NCBI RefSeq assembly: GCF_018127785.1
Contig: NZ_CP072389.1
Span: 744,001 to 808,000 of the forward strand
Length of the DNA stretch: 64,000 nucleotides
Direction: 5' to 3'
DNA from: Prevotella scopos JCM 17725
Lineage (GTDB): Bacteria > Bacteroidota > Bacteroidia > Bacteroidales > Bacteroidaceae
The position numbers and the translations under genes are program-made. The notes beneath the pieces are model-generated. The model made no database searches and was not told where the DNA came from. It saw nothing but the letters and a program-made list of their open reading frames with translations. This document shows positions 44,764 through 53,495 of the stretch, one piece after another; positions within the stretch are counted from its first letter, which is position 1; each line of letters begins with the position of its first letter.

Positions 44764-44771
44764 TATCTTTG
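44764..44771 (+). promoter_or_regulatory. -7 box of the OPT transporter gene
   Basis: TATCTTTG, 23 nt before the ATG at 44795; a TTG stands 23 nt upstream (44738-44740). Confidence 0.65.
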
Positions 44772-44794
44772 CAAGCAAATAATACTATTAAACA

Positions 44795-46783
44795 ATGGAA
44801 AATAAAGCGAATCAAAACATTGAACTTCCTGAGAATGCTTTTAGGGAGTTGAAAAACGGCGAAGAGTATAAGCCAGTCATGTCACCAAATGAGACATATC
44901 GTGAAGTAAGTCCATGGTCTATCACTTGGGGTATTCTCATGGCCGTTCTCTTCTCTGCTGCTGCAGCCTATCTCGGTTTGAAGGTTGGACAAGTGTTTGA
45001 GGCTGCCATCCCTATTGCCATTATCGCTATTGGTTTGTCATCTGCCACAAAGCGCAAGAATGCTCTTGGTGAGAATGTAATTATCCAGAGTATTGGTGCC
45101 TGTTCAGGTGCTGTCGTAGCAGGTGGCATCTTTGTTATGCCAGCCATCTATATGCTTGATTTGGAGGCCGACTTCTTCAAAATCTTCATTGCGGCAGCCT
45201 TGGGTGGCATCTTAGGTATTCTCTTTTTGATTCCTTTCCGTAAATACTTTGTTAAGGATCAACATGGTAAGTATCCTTTCCCAGAAGCAACAGCTACAAC
45301 ACAGGTGCTCGTGAGTGGTGAGAAAGGTGGAAGTCAGGCGAAACCTCTTCTCCTCGCTGGTCTTGTAGGTGGTCTGTACGATTTCATCGTAGCAACCTTC
45401 GGTTGGTGGAATGAGAACGTTACTAGTCGTATGATTGGCTTTGGTGAGACGATAGCTGATAAAGCGAAACTCGTCTTCAAGGTCAATACAGGTGCAGCTG
45501 TCCTCGGGCTTGGTTATATCATCGGTTTGAAATATGCCTTTATCATCTGTGTTGGTTCGTTAACCGTTTGGTGGCTTATCGTACCAGGAATGGCACTCCT
45601 CTTCCCAGACACCATACTGAACCAGTGGGACCCATCTATCACAACAGCCGTAGGACAGATGGCACCAGAAGTCATCTTTAAGTCATATGCTCGTTCAATC
45701 GGTATCGGTGGTATAGCAATGTCAGGTATCATTGGTATCGTGAAGTCATGGGGCATTATCAAAAGTGCTGTTGGTTTGGCAGCACGTGAGATGAAAGGTA
45801 AGGGTAGTGGACAAGAAGAAGTCATCCGTACACAGCGTGACATTTCATTCAAGATTATTGCTTTCGGAAGTATCGCTACCCTACTCATCACTTTCCTATT
45901 CTTCTACTTTGGTGTGATGGACTTCAATCTTCTCCATGCCGTTGTTGGTATCCTTCTGGTTACAATCATCGCCTTCCTCTTCACCACCGTGGCAGCCAAT
46001 GCCATTGCAATTGTTGGAAGCAATCCTGTATCAGGTATGACGCTGATGACACTCATCCTTGCATCTGTAGTTATGGTAGCTGTTGGCTTGAAAGGCAATG
46101 CAGGTATGCTAGCAGCCCTCTTGATGGGTGGCGTAGTATGTACAGCCCTTTCCATGGCAGGCTCATTCATTACCGATTTAAAGATTGGTTATTGGCTTGG
46201 TACAACTCCTAAGAAACAAGAGACATGGAAGTTCCTCGGCACGATTATCTCTGCAGCTACCGTGGCTGGTGTGATGATTGTTTTGGACAAGACCTATGGT
46301 TTCAACTCTGGAAAGTTAGCTGCTCCACAGGCCAACGCAATGGCTGCTGTCATCAAACCATTGATGAGTGGTCAAGGTGCTCCATGGATTCTCTATGGCA
46401 TCGGTGCAGTTATCGCACTCGTACTCGATCGCTGTAAGGTCCCTGCATTGGCTTTTGCACTCGGTATGTTCATTCCTTTAGAGTTGAACATTCCACTCCT
46501 CGTTGGTGGTGCCGTGAACTGGTATGTAACGACTCGCTCTAAAGATGAGGCCATTAACAAGGCTCGTGGCGACAAGGGAACTCTCCTCGCATCTGGTTTC
46601 ATTGCTGGAGGTGCCCTCATGGGTGTTGTTTCTGCCTTACTGAAGTTTGGTGGTATCGAGTTCGATTATTCTTCATGGTGGGAGAACCATCTCTCTGAGC
46701 TTCTCTCTCTCGTTGCTTACGCTGCATTGATTCTTTACTTCATTTTTGCTACAAAGCTCAACAAGAAGGATTTATCAGAGTAG
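44795..46783 (+). CDS. OPT family oligopeptide transporter
   Basis: A 662-residue inner membrane protein with about 14-16 hydrophobic helices. Family features include TWGILMAVLFSAAAAYLGLKVGQ near residue 48, NVIIQSIGACSGAVVAGGIF, and the Gly/Pro-rich segment GKYPFPEATATTQVLV. OPT carriers import short peptides or metal chelates with protons; the substrate here is not known. Monocistronic, with its own promoter and a strong terminator. Confidence 0.93.
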   Translation: MENKANQNIELPENAFRELKNGEEYKPVMSPNETYREVSPWSITWGILMAVLFSAAAAYLGLKVGQVFEAAIPIAIIAIGLSSATKRKNALGENVIIQSIGACSGAVVAGGIFVMPAIYMLDLEADFFKIFIAAALGGILGILFLIPFRKYFVKDQHGKYPFPEATATTQVLVSGEKGGSQAKPLLLAGLVGGLYDFIVATFGWWNENVTSRMIGFGETIADKAKLVFKVNTGAAVLGLGYIIGLKYAFIICVGSLTVWWLIVPGMALLFPDTILNQWDPSITTAVGQMAPEVIFKSYARSIGIGGIAMSGIIGIVKSWGIIKSAVGLAAREMKGKGSGQEEVIRTQRDISFKIIAFGSIATLLITFLFFYFGVMDFNLLHAVVGILLVTIIAFLFTTVAANAIAIVGSNPVSGMTLMTLILASVVMVAVGLKGNAGMLAALLMGGVVCTALSMAGSFITDLKIGYWLGTTPKKQETWKFLGTIISAATVAGVMIVLDKTYGFNSGKLAAPQANAMAAVIKPLMSGQGAPWILYGIGAVIALVLDRCKVPALAFALGMFIPLELNIPLLVGGAVNWYVTTRSKDEAINKARGDKGTLLASGFIAGGALMGVVSALLKFGGIEFDYSSWWENHLSELLSLVAYAALILYFIFATKLNKKDLSE

Positions 46784-46818
46784 ATTTCCAAGCTAGACGA
46801 CAATTTATAAACACGTAT

Positions 46819-46865
46819 AAAGAGCCGTATCAAATCACCATAAGTGTGTTTGATACGGCTCTTTT
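46819..46865 (+). terminator. Intrinsic terminator of the OPT gene
   Basis: Perfect 16-bp stem (AAAGAGCCGTATCAAA and its complement) around a 14-nt loop, ending in TTTT. Confidence 0.93.
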
Positions 46866-46941
46866 ACGATGCTTATACCTTTGAAAAATGTATCCAAGAT
46901 TATATAAAACACTCCAAAAAGTACAATCAACTTGCAGAGAA

Positions 46942-47084
46942 TTGTAATAAAAATTCAACTTATAAAAATAAGCTAAGGCTGAACAGCATTCTAATTAAGG
47001 CCCAATTGCCTTTCAACATATGCACTTTGACAGTCTTACTAAGGCACTTTTAGGACTTTGTTAACGTCCTTTAGGTTTATCCTA
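46942..47084. repeat. Dispersed intergenic repeat of about 140 bp, copy 2
   Basis: Counterpart of 17285-17423, with the same order of conserved blocks and many substitutions. The flanks (46866-46941, 47085-47264) hold nothing else recognisable. Confidence 0.6.
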
Positions 47085-47264
47085 TCACAAGTATCTGATA
47101 ACAAGCAAATTATAGAAGTACGCAAAATGGGTACTTCAGAGAGAAAAATCGGGTCATAAACAGATACAAAAGTAAATACTTTTCACAATCCACAAACGTT
47201 CACAATTTCCTTATTCATCCGAAAAGATGGAGGAAAATATCAGATTGATGAATAAGGAGCAGTT

Positions 47265-47909
47265 TTAAATATAGTATTCTGCAGCATCCACCAATCCCGA
47301 GCGCATGGCGTAGCGAATCGCTTCATGGACATTATTCACACCTAATTTACGAAAGATATTTTTTCTATGTGTGTTCACCGTATGAAACGATGAGAAACGT
47401 TTCTCGGCAATCTCACGCGTCGTCATACCCGTTGCAATCTCTTTCAAAATCTCAACTTCAGTTTTAGTCAATTGTATTCCTTCCTTATCAAGTACGTATT
47501 CAGGTGCTAAAATCATATTTGTAGCATGCTGACAAAGAAAACGATTGCCGCATAGCACATAGTCAAGACATTGTTCTATCTCTGACATGCGGGCATCCTT
47601 CATAAGCACACTGATGCGACTACTTGCATTAACAAGGCTACGAATAAAGTCAATACTTAAATCCTCACTCCATAAAATAAGATGAGAAAGTGGGAAACGC
47701 TGCCCAATATTCATAAGGTCAGACGTACTAGAGATATCAAATAACGTATAATCCAGTATTACAACCGCCTCAGGACAATCCGTTAAGCGAAGTATTAACT
47801 CAGACTTATTGCTTGCCACTTGAGAAGCTACATCCCCCCTAGTTGAAAGCACATAAGCCATTCCAGCCCGCGTGATGTCTTGATTATCTGCAATGATAAT
47901 ATTCTGCAT
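47265..47909 (-). CDS. Orphan response regulator, LuxR/NarL family
   Basis: A 214-residue regulator with an N-terminal receiver and a C-terminal LuxR helix-turn-helix (TKTEVEILKEIATGMTTREIAEKRF ... VNTHRKNIFRKLGV). The phosphoacceptor Asp53 is present in VILDYTLF and the conserved Lys in SVLMKDAR, but the N-terminal acidic pair is Asp-Asn rather than Asp-Asp (ADNQD). No histidine kinase is nearby, so its partner must lie elsewhere. It diverges from the phosphatase gene. Confidence 0.88.
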   Translation of the reverse strand: MQNIIIADNQDITRAGMAYVLSTRGDVASQVASNKSELILRLTDCPEAVVILDYTLFDISSTSDLMNIGQRFPLSHLILWSEDLSIDFIRSLVNASSRISVLMKDARMSEIEQCLDYVLCGNRFLCQHATNMILAPEYVLDKEGIQLTKTEVEILKEIATGMTTREIAEKRFSSFHTVNTHRKNIFRKLGVNNVHEAIRYAMRSGLVDAAEYYI

Positions 47910-47945
47910 AATTCTTGTTAGTATTTGCTATCATTTCGACAAGTG

Positions 47946-47953
47946 CAAAAGTA
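47946..47953 (-). promoter_or_regulatory. -7 box of the LuxR regulator gene
   Basis: TACTTTTG on the minus strand, 36 nt before the ATG at 47909. Confidence 0.6.
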
Positions 47954-47986
47954 GATAAAAAAGTCGAGAAATTAAAAATTTTTATG

Positions 47987-47994
47987 TAAGTTTG
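47987..47994 (+). promoter_or_regulatory. -7 box of the phosphatase gene
   Basis: TAAGTTTG, 26 nt before the ATG at 48021. Confidence 0.6.
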
Positions 47995-48020
47995 CAACAT
48001 AATTTAAACACATACCTAAG

Positions 48021-49490
48021 ATGAAGAAACTCCTTTTTCTTGTAGCTGGTTTGCTAATTGCTGCTGCTGCGAATGCACAGATACAGCGACCGAAGTTGGT
48101 TGTTGGTCTTGTTGTCGATCAAATGCGTTGGGATTATTTTTACTATTATTACAATGAGTATGGTAATGATGGTTTGAAAAGATTGCTCAACCAAGGTTTC
48201 TCTTTTGAGAACACACATATCAACTATGCACCAACCGTAACTGCCATCGGACATAGCTCTGTATACACAGGCTCTATCCCAGCCTTTACTGGTATTGCTG
48301 GAAACTATTTCTATCAAGACGACAAGAGTGTTTACTGCTGCGAAGATAAGACCGTGAAGAGTGTTGGTTCTGATAGTTCAGAAGGTCAGATGAGTCCACG
48401 TCGCATGCTTACCTCTACGATTGGGGATGAACTTCAAGTAGCAACAGACTTCCGTTCAAAGGTGATTGGTGTGGCACTGAAGGACCGTGCTTCAATCCTT
48501 CCTGCTGGTCATGCTGCTGATGCTGCTTATTGGTGGGATACCTCTGCTGGCCACTTCGTTAGTTCAACCTTCTATATGGACAAACTGCCACAGTGGGTAG
48601 AAGACTTTAACGCCAAGAACCACACAGCTCCTAAGTTCGACATCAAGGGCTCACCACAGGGGGTTACCATGACTTTCAAAATGGCTGAAGCTGCTTTGAA
48701 GAACGAGAAACTTGGTAAGGGAAAAGAAACTGACATGCTTACCGTGAGTATCTCATCTACAGATATCATCGGACATAGATTCTCTACACGTGGAAAAGAG
48801 AACCACGAGGTGTATATGCAGTTAGATAAAGACTTGGCATGGTTCCTTAAGGTGCTTGACAAAGAGGTGGGTGAAGGCAACTATCTACTCTTCCTTACTG
48901 CCGATCATGGTGCTGCTCACAACTATAACTATATGCGTGAGCACCGCATTCCTGCAGGTGGATGGGATTATAAGCAGACTGTAGCAGACCTCAATACTTA
49001 TCTGCAAGGAAAGTTTGGTATTAGCCCTGTAATGGGTGAAGACAACTATCAATTCTACCTCAACGACTCTACCATCTCTGCTGCAGGAAAGAAGAAGCAG
49101 GAGATTATTGATGAGTCTGTAGAATGGTTAAAGAAAGACCCTCAATTCCTTTATGTCTTTGACGAGGAGAAAATTAGCGAGACAACAATGCCATCATGGA
49201 TTAAGGAGCGTATGCAGAATGGTTATTTCCGTGGCCGTTCAGGCGAGATTGGCGTTGTCACACGCCCACAATTCTTCGGAGGTAAGGACAGACCTGACTT
49301 CCGTGGCACACAGCATGGACAGCCATTCCCATACGATACACACATTCCTTTCGTCCTCTTTGGTTGGAACGTGAAGCATGGTGCTAGCAATGTTGAGGCA
49401 CATATCGTGGACATTGCACCTACTGTTTGTGCGATGTTACACATCCAGATGCCAAATGGTTGTGTAGGTGAGGCAAGAAATCAATTCTAA
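48021..49490 (+). CDS. PafA-like alkaline phosphatase family protein, exported
   Basis: A 489-residue periplasmic or surface phosphomonoesterase. The signal peptide is KKLLFLVAGLLIAAAANA. Metal ligands and nucleophile follow the PafA layout: VVDQMRWDY (Asp34), APTVTAIGHSSVYTG (nucleophile Thr74), STDIIGHRFS, TADHGAAHN and GTQHGQPFPYDTH. Some 50 residues shorter than the PafA I recall (about 546). Likely to release phosphate from organic esters outside the cytoplasm. Two deoxynucleoside kinase genes follow. Confidence 0.92.
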   Translation: MKKLLFLVAGLLIAAAANAQIQRPKLVVGLVVDQMRWDYFYYYYNEYGNDGLKRLLNQGFSFENTHINYAPTVTAIGHSSVYTGSIPAFTGIAGNYFYQDDKSVYCCEDKTVKSVGSDSSEGQMSPRRMLTSTIGDELQVATDFRSKVIGVALKDRASILPAGHAADAAYWWDTSAGHFVSSTFYMDKLPQWVEDFNAKNHTAPKFDIKGSPQGVTMTFKMAEAALKNEKLGKGKETDMLTVSISSTDIIGHRFSTRGKENHEVYMQLDKDLAWFLKVLDKEVGEGNYLLFLTADHGAAHNYNYMREHRIPAGGWDYKQTVADLNTYLQGKFGISPVMGEDNYQFYLNDSTISAAGKKKQEIIDESVEWLKKDPQFLYVFDEEKISETTMPSWIKERMQNGYFRGRSGEIGVVTRPQFFGGKDRPDFRGTQHGQPFPYDTHIPFVLFGWNVKHGASNVEAHIVDIAPTVCAMLHIQMPNGCVGEARNQF

Positions 49491-49515
49491 ATTTAAACAA
49501 TTATCCTCCACTGAC

Positions 49516-49552
49516 ATCTCTGGTTTTGCCTATCAGAGGGAAAGCCAGAGAT
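49516..49552. promoter_or_regulatory. Hairpin in the leader of the first deoxynucleoside kinase gene
   Basis: Stem ATCTCTGG-TTTTGCC / GGGAAAG-CCAGAGAT, 20 nt before the ATG at 49573. There is no T-tract, so it is more like an RNA-processing or leader structure than a terminator. Confidence 0.5.
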
Positions 49553-49572
49553 ATACTTGTGGACATTATGTT

Positions 49573-50187
49573 ATGCACATTGCAATTGCAGGAAACATTG
49601 GTAGCGGTAAAACTACGCTGACAACAATGCTTGCCAAACGCTATGGTTGGAAGCCAAGGTTTGAGTCTGTTGACTATAATCCCTACCTAGAAGACTATTA
49701 TAAAGACATAAAGCGTTGGTCGTTCCCTATGGAAATATTCTTCTTAAAGGAACGCTTTAAGGATTTGCTAGAGATAAGTCAGAGTGATGAGTCAGTTGTT
49801 CAAGACCGTTCTATCTATGAAGGTGTTTACGTTTTTACGGAGAACAACTATGCTATGGGTAATCTTGACGACCGTGACTATGAGACCTATATAGAGTTGT
49901 TTGAGGACATGACGGATGCTGTTAGCTACCCTGACCTCATGATTTACCTTCGTGCTTCTGTCAGCCATCTGGTTTCAAACATTGAGAAACGTGGTCGAGC
50001 GTACGAACAGAAGATGCCTTTAGACTATCTTGAGAACCTCAACAGACGCTACGATGAGTTTATCAAAGAGAAATATAAAGGACGTGTACTGACAATTGAT
50101 GTTGACAATCTCGATTATCAACACCGACCGAAAGACTTTGGCTTCATTACTGACAAGATTGACAGAGAGCTCTTCGGCTTATTCTAA
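49573..50187 (+). CDS. Deoxynucleoside kinase, copy 1
   Basis: A 204-residue kinase of the deoxyadenosine/deoxyguanosine kinase family that phosphorylates salvaged deoxynucleosides. P-loop GNIGSGKT at residues 7-14; the substrate-binding QDRSIYEG includes the family DRS; the lid region has EKRGRAYEQ. The start at MHIAIAGNIG is set by alignment with the next gene, although the frame is open upstream to 49468. It is followed by a paralogue 166 nt downstream. Confidence 0.9.
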   Translation: MHIAIAGNIGSGKTTLTTMLAKRYGWKPRFESVDYNPYLEDYYKDIKRWSFPMEIFFLKERFKDLLEISQSDESVVQDRSIYEGVYVFTENNYAMGNLDDRDYETYIELFEDMTDAVSYPDLMIYLRASVSHLVSNIEKRGRAYEQKMPLDYLENLNRRYDEFIKEKYKGRVLTIDVDNLDYQHRPKDFGFITDKIDRELFGLF

Positions 50188-50353
50188 TACACGCCCAAAG
50201 CCCCCTACCCTCACCGAAAAGAGGATTATCAAAGTAGTGAAAAGGGGATTAACATCAACTAACTAACAAGAAATCACATGCCCACAGCATTGTTATCAAC
50301 TATGCCTCCTATTAGGGGTTACCACGAGATGGGCAATTAGATACACACATATT

Positions 50354-50974
50354 ATGCATATAGCAATCGCAGGAAATATTGGAGCAGGTAAGACAACACT
50401 CACCAAAATGCTCGCAAAACGTTACGGATGGAAGGCTCACTTCGAACCAGTTGACAACAACCCGTATTTGGAAGACTACTATGCTGACATGACTCGTTGG
50501 TCGTTCAATCTGCAGATTTACTTCCTCAACAAGCGTTTTCGTGATGTTGTAGAGATTTCACAATCAAAGGATACGATTATCCAAGACCGTACTATCTTTG
50601 AGGATGCACGTATCTTTGCACCGAACCTCTATGATATGGGATTGATGTCAGAGCGTGATTTCAATAATTACACCGACCTCTTCGACTTGATGCTCTCACT
50701 GGTTAAACTGCCAGACTTGATGATTTACATCCGTTGTTCTATCCCACGCCTCATCGATCACATCCAACAGCGTGGCCGCGACTACGAACAGACCATGCGA
50801 ATTGACTATCTCCGTGGTCTCAACGAGCGTTATGAGGAATGGATTAAGACCTACAAAGGACATCTAATGATTGTCGATGGTGACACAACAGACTTCCAAG
50901 ACAACCCACAAGACTTCAAACGTGTCACAGATATGATTGATGACCGACTCTTTGGCTTATTCCCAATGGAATAA
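50354..50974 (+). CDS. Deoxynucleoside kinase, copy 2
   Basis: A 206-residue paralogue of the preceding gene: same opening MHIAIAGNIGAGKT, QDRTIFED in place of QDRSIYEG, and QQRGRDYEQ in the lid. The two differ widely in the middle, so this is an old duplication. By analogy with the paired kinases of some Firmicutes the copies may differ in purine or pyrimidine preference, but this cannot be read from sequence here. Confidence 0.9.
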   Translation: MHIAIAGNIGAGKTTLTKMLAKRYGWKAHFEPVDNNPYLEDYYADMTRWSFNLQIYFLNKRFRDVVEISQSKDTIIQDRTIFEDARIFAPNLYDMGLMSERDFNNYTDLFDLMLSLVKLPDLMIYIRCSIPRLIDHIQQRGRDYEQTMRIDYLRGLNERYEEWIKTYKGHLMIVDGDTTDFQDNPQDFKRVTDMIDDRLFGLFPME

Positions 50975-51026
50975 GAGGGATAGTCTTTCTTTGGCACAAT
51001 GTTTGTTCTGTAATAAGTACAAAAAT

Positions 51027-51072
51027 ATTAATCAAGCCCCACTTAGGAGTTAAGTCCTATTAAAGGGGCAAC
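51027..51072 (+). promoter_or_regulatory. Leader hairpin upstream of trxB
   Basis: GCCCC ... TAGGA-GTTAAG-TCCTA ... GGGGC forms a two-tier hairpin 17 nt before the ATG, of the same general form as the leaders of nanT and the FHA gene. Confidence 0.5.
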
Positions 51073-51087
51073 ATACAATATATTGAT

Positions 51088-52020
51088 ATGGAAAAAGTAA
51101 AAACCCTTATAATTGGTAGCGGCCCTGCAGGTTATACTGCAGCTATCTATGCTGGACGTGCTAATCTCCAGCCAGTACTCTATTCTGGTCTGCAACCTGG
51201 TGGTCAGTTGACAACCACAACCATAGTAGAAAACTTCCCAGGTTTCCACGAAGGAATCGATGCTAACCAACTCATGTCAGAGATGCGTGAGCAGGCTAAG
51301 CTCTATGGTGCTGACCTTCGCGATGGTTCTATCGTAAAGGCAGACCTCAGCAGTCGTCCATTCCACCTCGAAGATGAGCGTGGTAATCAGATTGAAGCAG
51401 AGACAGTAATCATCGCAACAGGTGCAAGTGCAAAGTACTTGGGCTTACCTGATGAGGAGAAATACCGTGGTCAGGGTGTGAGTGCATGTGCTACTTGCGA
51501 CGGTTTCTTCTATCGTAAGCGCACCGTAGCCGTTGTTGGTGGTGGTGACACTGCTTGCGAAGAGGCTATGTATCTCTCTGGTTTGGCAAAGAAGGTCTAT
51601 ATGATTGTGCGTAAGCCTCAGTTGCGTGCGGCAGAGATTATGCGTAAGCGTGTGACAGAGAAGGAGAATATTGAGATTCTTTATAATACAAATACACTCG
51701 GTCTCTTTGGTGAAGACGGTGTAGAGGGTGCACATTTGGTACGCTTTAAGGGTGAGGAGAACGAGGAGAAATTCGATATCAACATCGATGGTTTCTTCTT
51801 GGCTATTGGTCACACTCCTAACACCGACCTCTTCAAAGGTCAGTTAGAGATGGACGATCACGGCTTCATCATCATCAAGCCAAAGTCTACAGCAACCAAT
51901 ATCGAGGGTGTTTATGCAGCAGGTGACGTGGCAGACCCAACCTATCGTCAGGGTGTCGTAGCAGCTGGTACAGGTGCAATGGCAGCTATTGAGGTTGACC
52001 GTTTCTTGCAGAAGCAGTAA
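51088..52020 (+). CDS. trxB: Thioredoxin-disulfide reductase
   Basis: Passes electrons from NADPH through FAD to thioredoxin. The 310-residue length is typical. FAD-binding GSGPAGYTAAIYAGRA near the N-terminus, redox pair CATC with Cys134 and Cys137, NADPH-binding VGGGDTACEEA, and C-terminal YAAGDVADP. It would supply reducing power to the methionine sulfoxide reductase encoded next, which is separated by a terminator and so transcribed independently. Confidence 0.96.
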   Translation: MEKVKTLIIGSGPAGYTAAIYAGRANLQPVLYSGLQPGGQLTTTTIVENFPGFHEGIDANQLMSEMREQAKLYGADLRDGSIVKADLSSRPFHLEDERGNQIEAETVIIATGASAKYLGLPDEEKYRGQGVSACATCDGFFYRKRTVAVVGGGDTACEEAMYLSGLAKKVYMIVRKPQLRAAEIMRKRVTEKENIEILYNTNTLGLFGEDGVEGAHLVRFKGEENEEKFDINIDGFFLAIGHTPNTDLFKGQLEMDDHGFIIIKPKSTATNIEGVYAAGDVADPTYRQGVVAAGTGAMAAIEVDRFLQKQ

Positions 52021-52037
52021 ACAAAACAAATATAAAG

Positions 52038-52085
52038 AAGGGTGTTTCAGAATCCAGAATATTGGATTTTGATACACCCTTTGTT
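52038..52085 (+). terminator. Intrinsic terminator of trxB
   Basis: A 16-bp stem with two mismatches (GGGTGTTTCAGAATCC / GGATTTTGATACACCC), then TTTG. Confidence 0.85.
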
Positions 52086-52129
52086 ATCTCTTGACTTTTT
52101 ATTAATCACATTTATAAACACTACAAATT

Positions 52130-53233
52130 ATGCGTAACATTTTATCCATATTGTGCACACTGATTCTTCCGACCTTTGTTGAAGCCGCAACTTGTGGCTT
52201 ATTAATAACAGGAACAGCATCTTGCACAAACAAGACCAAGACAACTATGACACAAACTGATTCTATCATCGCTCCTAAGACGAAGTTCACACGTCCTGAT
52301 GATGCGACATTACGAAAGATGCTTACCCCCGAACAGTATGCTGTAACACAGCAGGCTGCCACCGAACGACCTTTCACCAACGAGTATGACCATGAGTTCA
52401 GAGAGGGAATCTATGTAGATATCACAACCGGCGAACCGCTGTTCTCTTCTACTGATAAGTTCGATTCTGGTTGCGGTTGGCCAGCTTTTTCAAAACCAAT
52501 CGACAAGAAAGTCATTACAAACCACACCGACACATCACATGGTATGGTGCGTACGGAAGTGAGAAGCAAGACAGGTAAGGCGCACCTTGGCCACGTCTTT
52601 GATGACGGACCAGCAGCGACTGGGGGCAAAAGATATTGTATCAACAGTGCTTCGTTACGTTTCATCCCACTCGAAGAGATGAAAGCAAAAGGCTACGAAG
52701 CCTATATTAAATTAGTAAGACCAATGAAAGAAATTTATGTAGCAGGTGGTTGCTTCTGGGGAACAGAGCATTACCTCAAACAGATAGAGGGCGTTACGGC
52801 TACCGAAGTAGGGTATGCCAACGGCATTATCAAGAACCCTACGTATGAGGAGGTATGCACAGATAAGACACAGTTTGCCGAGGCTGTACACATAACCTAC
52901 GACCCTAAGGTTATAAGTTTGGACTTCTTGCTCGGCTTATACTTTAAGTCTATCGACCCAACGAGCATAAACAAGCAGGGTAACGACCGTGGCAGCCAAT
53001 ATCGAACAGGCGTTTACTACACCGCCCCTGCCGACCTCCCGATAATAAAAAAAGTATTTAAAGAGGAGCAGAAGCACATCAACGGAAAGATTGCCGTTGA
53101 AGTGAAACCGCTCAAGAACTTCTACCCTGCTGAAGAATACCACCAAGATTATCTTGACAAACATCCAACTGGTTATTGCCATTTACCTGCTGCACTCTTC
53201 GAGTATGCACGCAAAGCTAAGATGAATAAATAA
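52130..53233 (+). CDS. msrBA: Exported methionine sulfoxide reductase, MsrB-MsrA fusion
   Basis: A 367-residue two-domain enzyme that repairs both epimers of methionine sulfoxide. After an N-terminal hydrophobic signal, MsrB comes first (about residues 55-185; catalytic Cys170 in [17 protein letters not shown] motif), then MsrA (about 200-360; catalytic Cys208 in GGCFWG). The zinc-binding CxxC pairs of many MsrB proteins are absent. The domain order is the reverse of PilB-type MsrA-MsrB. Its export suggests protection of periplasmic or surface proteins. No consensus promoter was seen. Confidence 0.94.
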   Translation: MRNILSILCTLILPTFVEAATCGLLITGTASCTNKTKTTMTQTDSIIAPKTKFTRPDDATLRKMLTPEQYAVTQQAATERPFTNEYDHEFREGIYVDITTGEPLFSSTDKFDSGCGWPAFSKPIDKKVITNHTDTSHGMVRTEVRSKTGKAHLGHVFDDGPAATGGKRYCINSASLRFIPLEEMKAKGYEAYIKLVRPMKEIYVAGGCFWGTEHYLKQIEGVTATEVGYANGIIKNPTYEEVCTDKTQFAEAVHITYDPKVISLDFLLGLYFKSIDPTSINKQGNDRGSQYRTGVYYTAPADLPIIKKVFKEEQKHINGKIAVEVKPLKNFYPAEEYHQDYLDKHPTGYCHLPAALFEYARKAKMNK

Positions 53234-53235
53234 GA

Positions 53236-53284
53236 AAAATGCTCTAGCAGAACGATTAATTCTCTGCCAGAGCATTTTTTATTT
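53236..53284 (+). terminator. Intrinsic terminator of msrBA
   Basis: Stem AAATGCTCTAGCAGA / TCTGCCAGAGCATTT (one mismatch) ending in a T-run. Confidence 0.9.
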
Positions 53285-53390
53285 TTATCTGTTTTACAAG
53301 CTGTTAGAAACAGCTCTGCCACATGTGATTTCGTTATTCACAATGAATTATTCTCTTAACAGTGACATCGTCTAATCTATGATATGCTTA

Positions 53391-53469
53391 TTAAGAATGG
53401 TGCATGCCCTCCGCACCATGTGTGCGGAGCCTTAGCACCAATGGTGCGGAGCACCCGCACGACATGTGC
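53391..53469. repeat. 22-bp-period palindromic repeat array D
   Basis: Units at 53413, 53435 and 53457, with a decayed one at 53391, exactly 22 bp apart. The unit GCACCAATGGTGC at 53435 is identical to one in array C. It lies between convergent genes. Confidence 0.85.
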
Positions 53470-53495
53470 ACATTCTTTATAATGCGCTAATAGTT

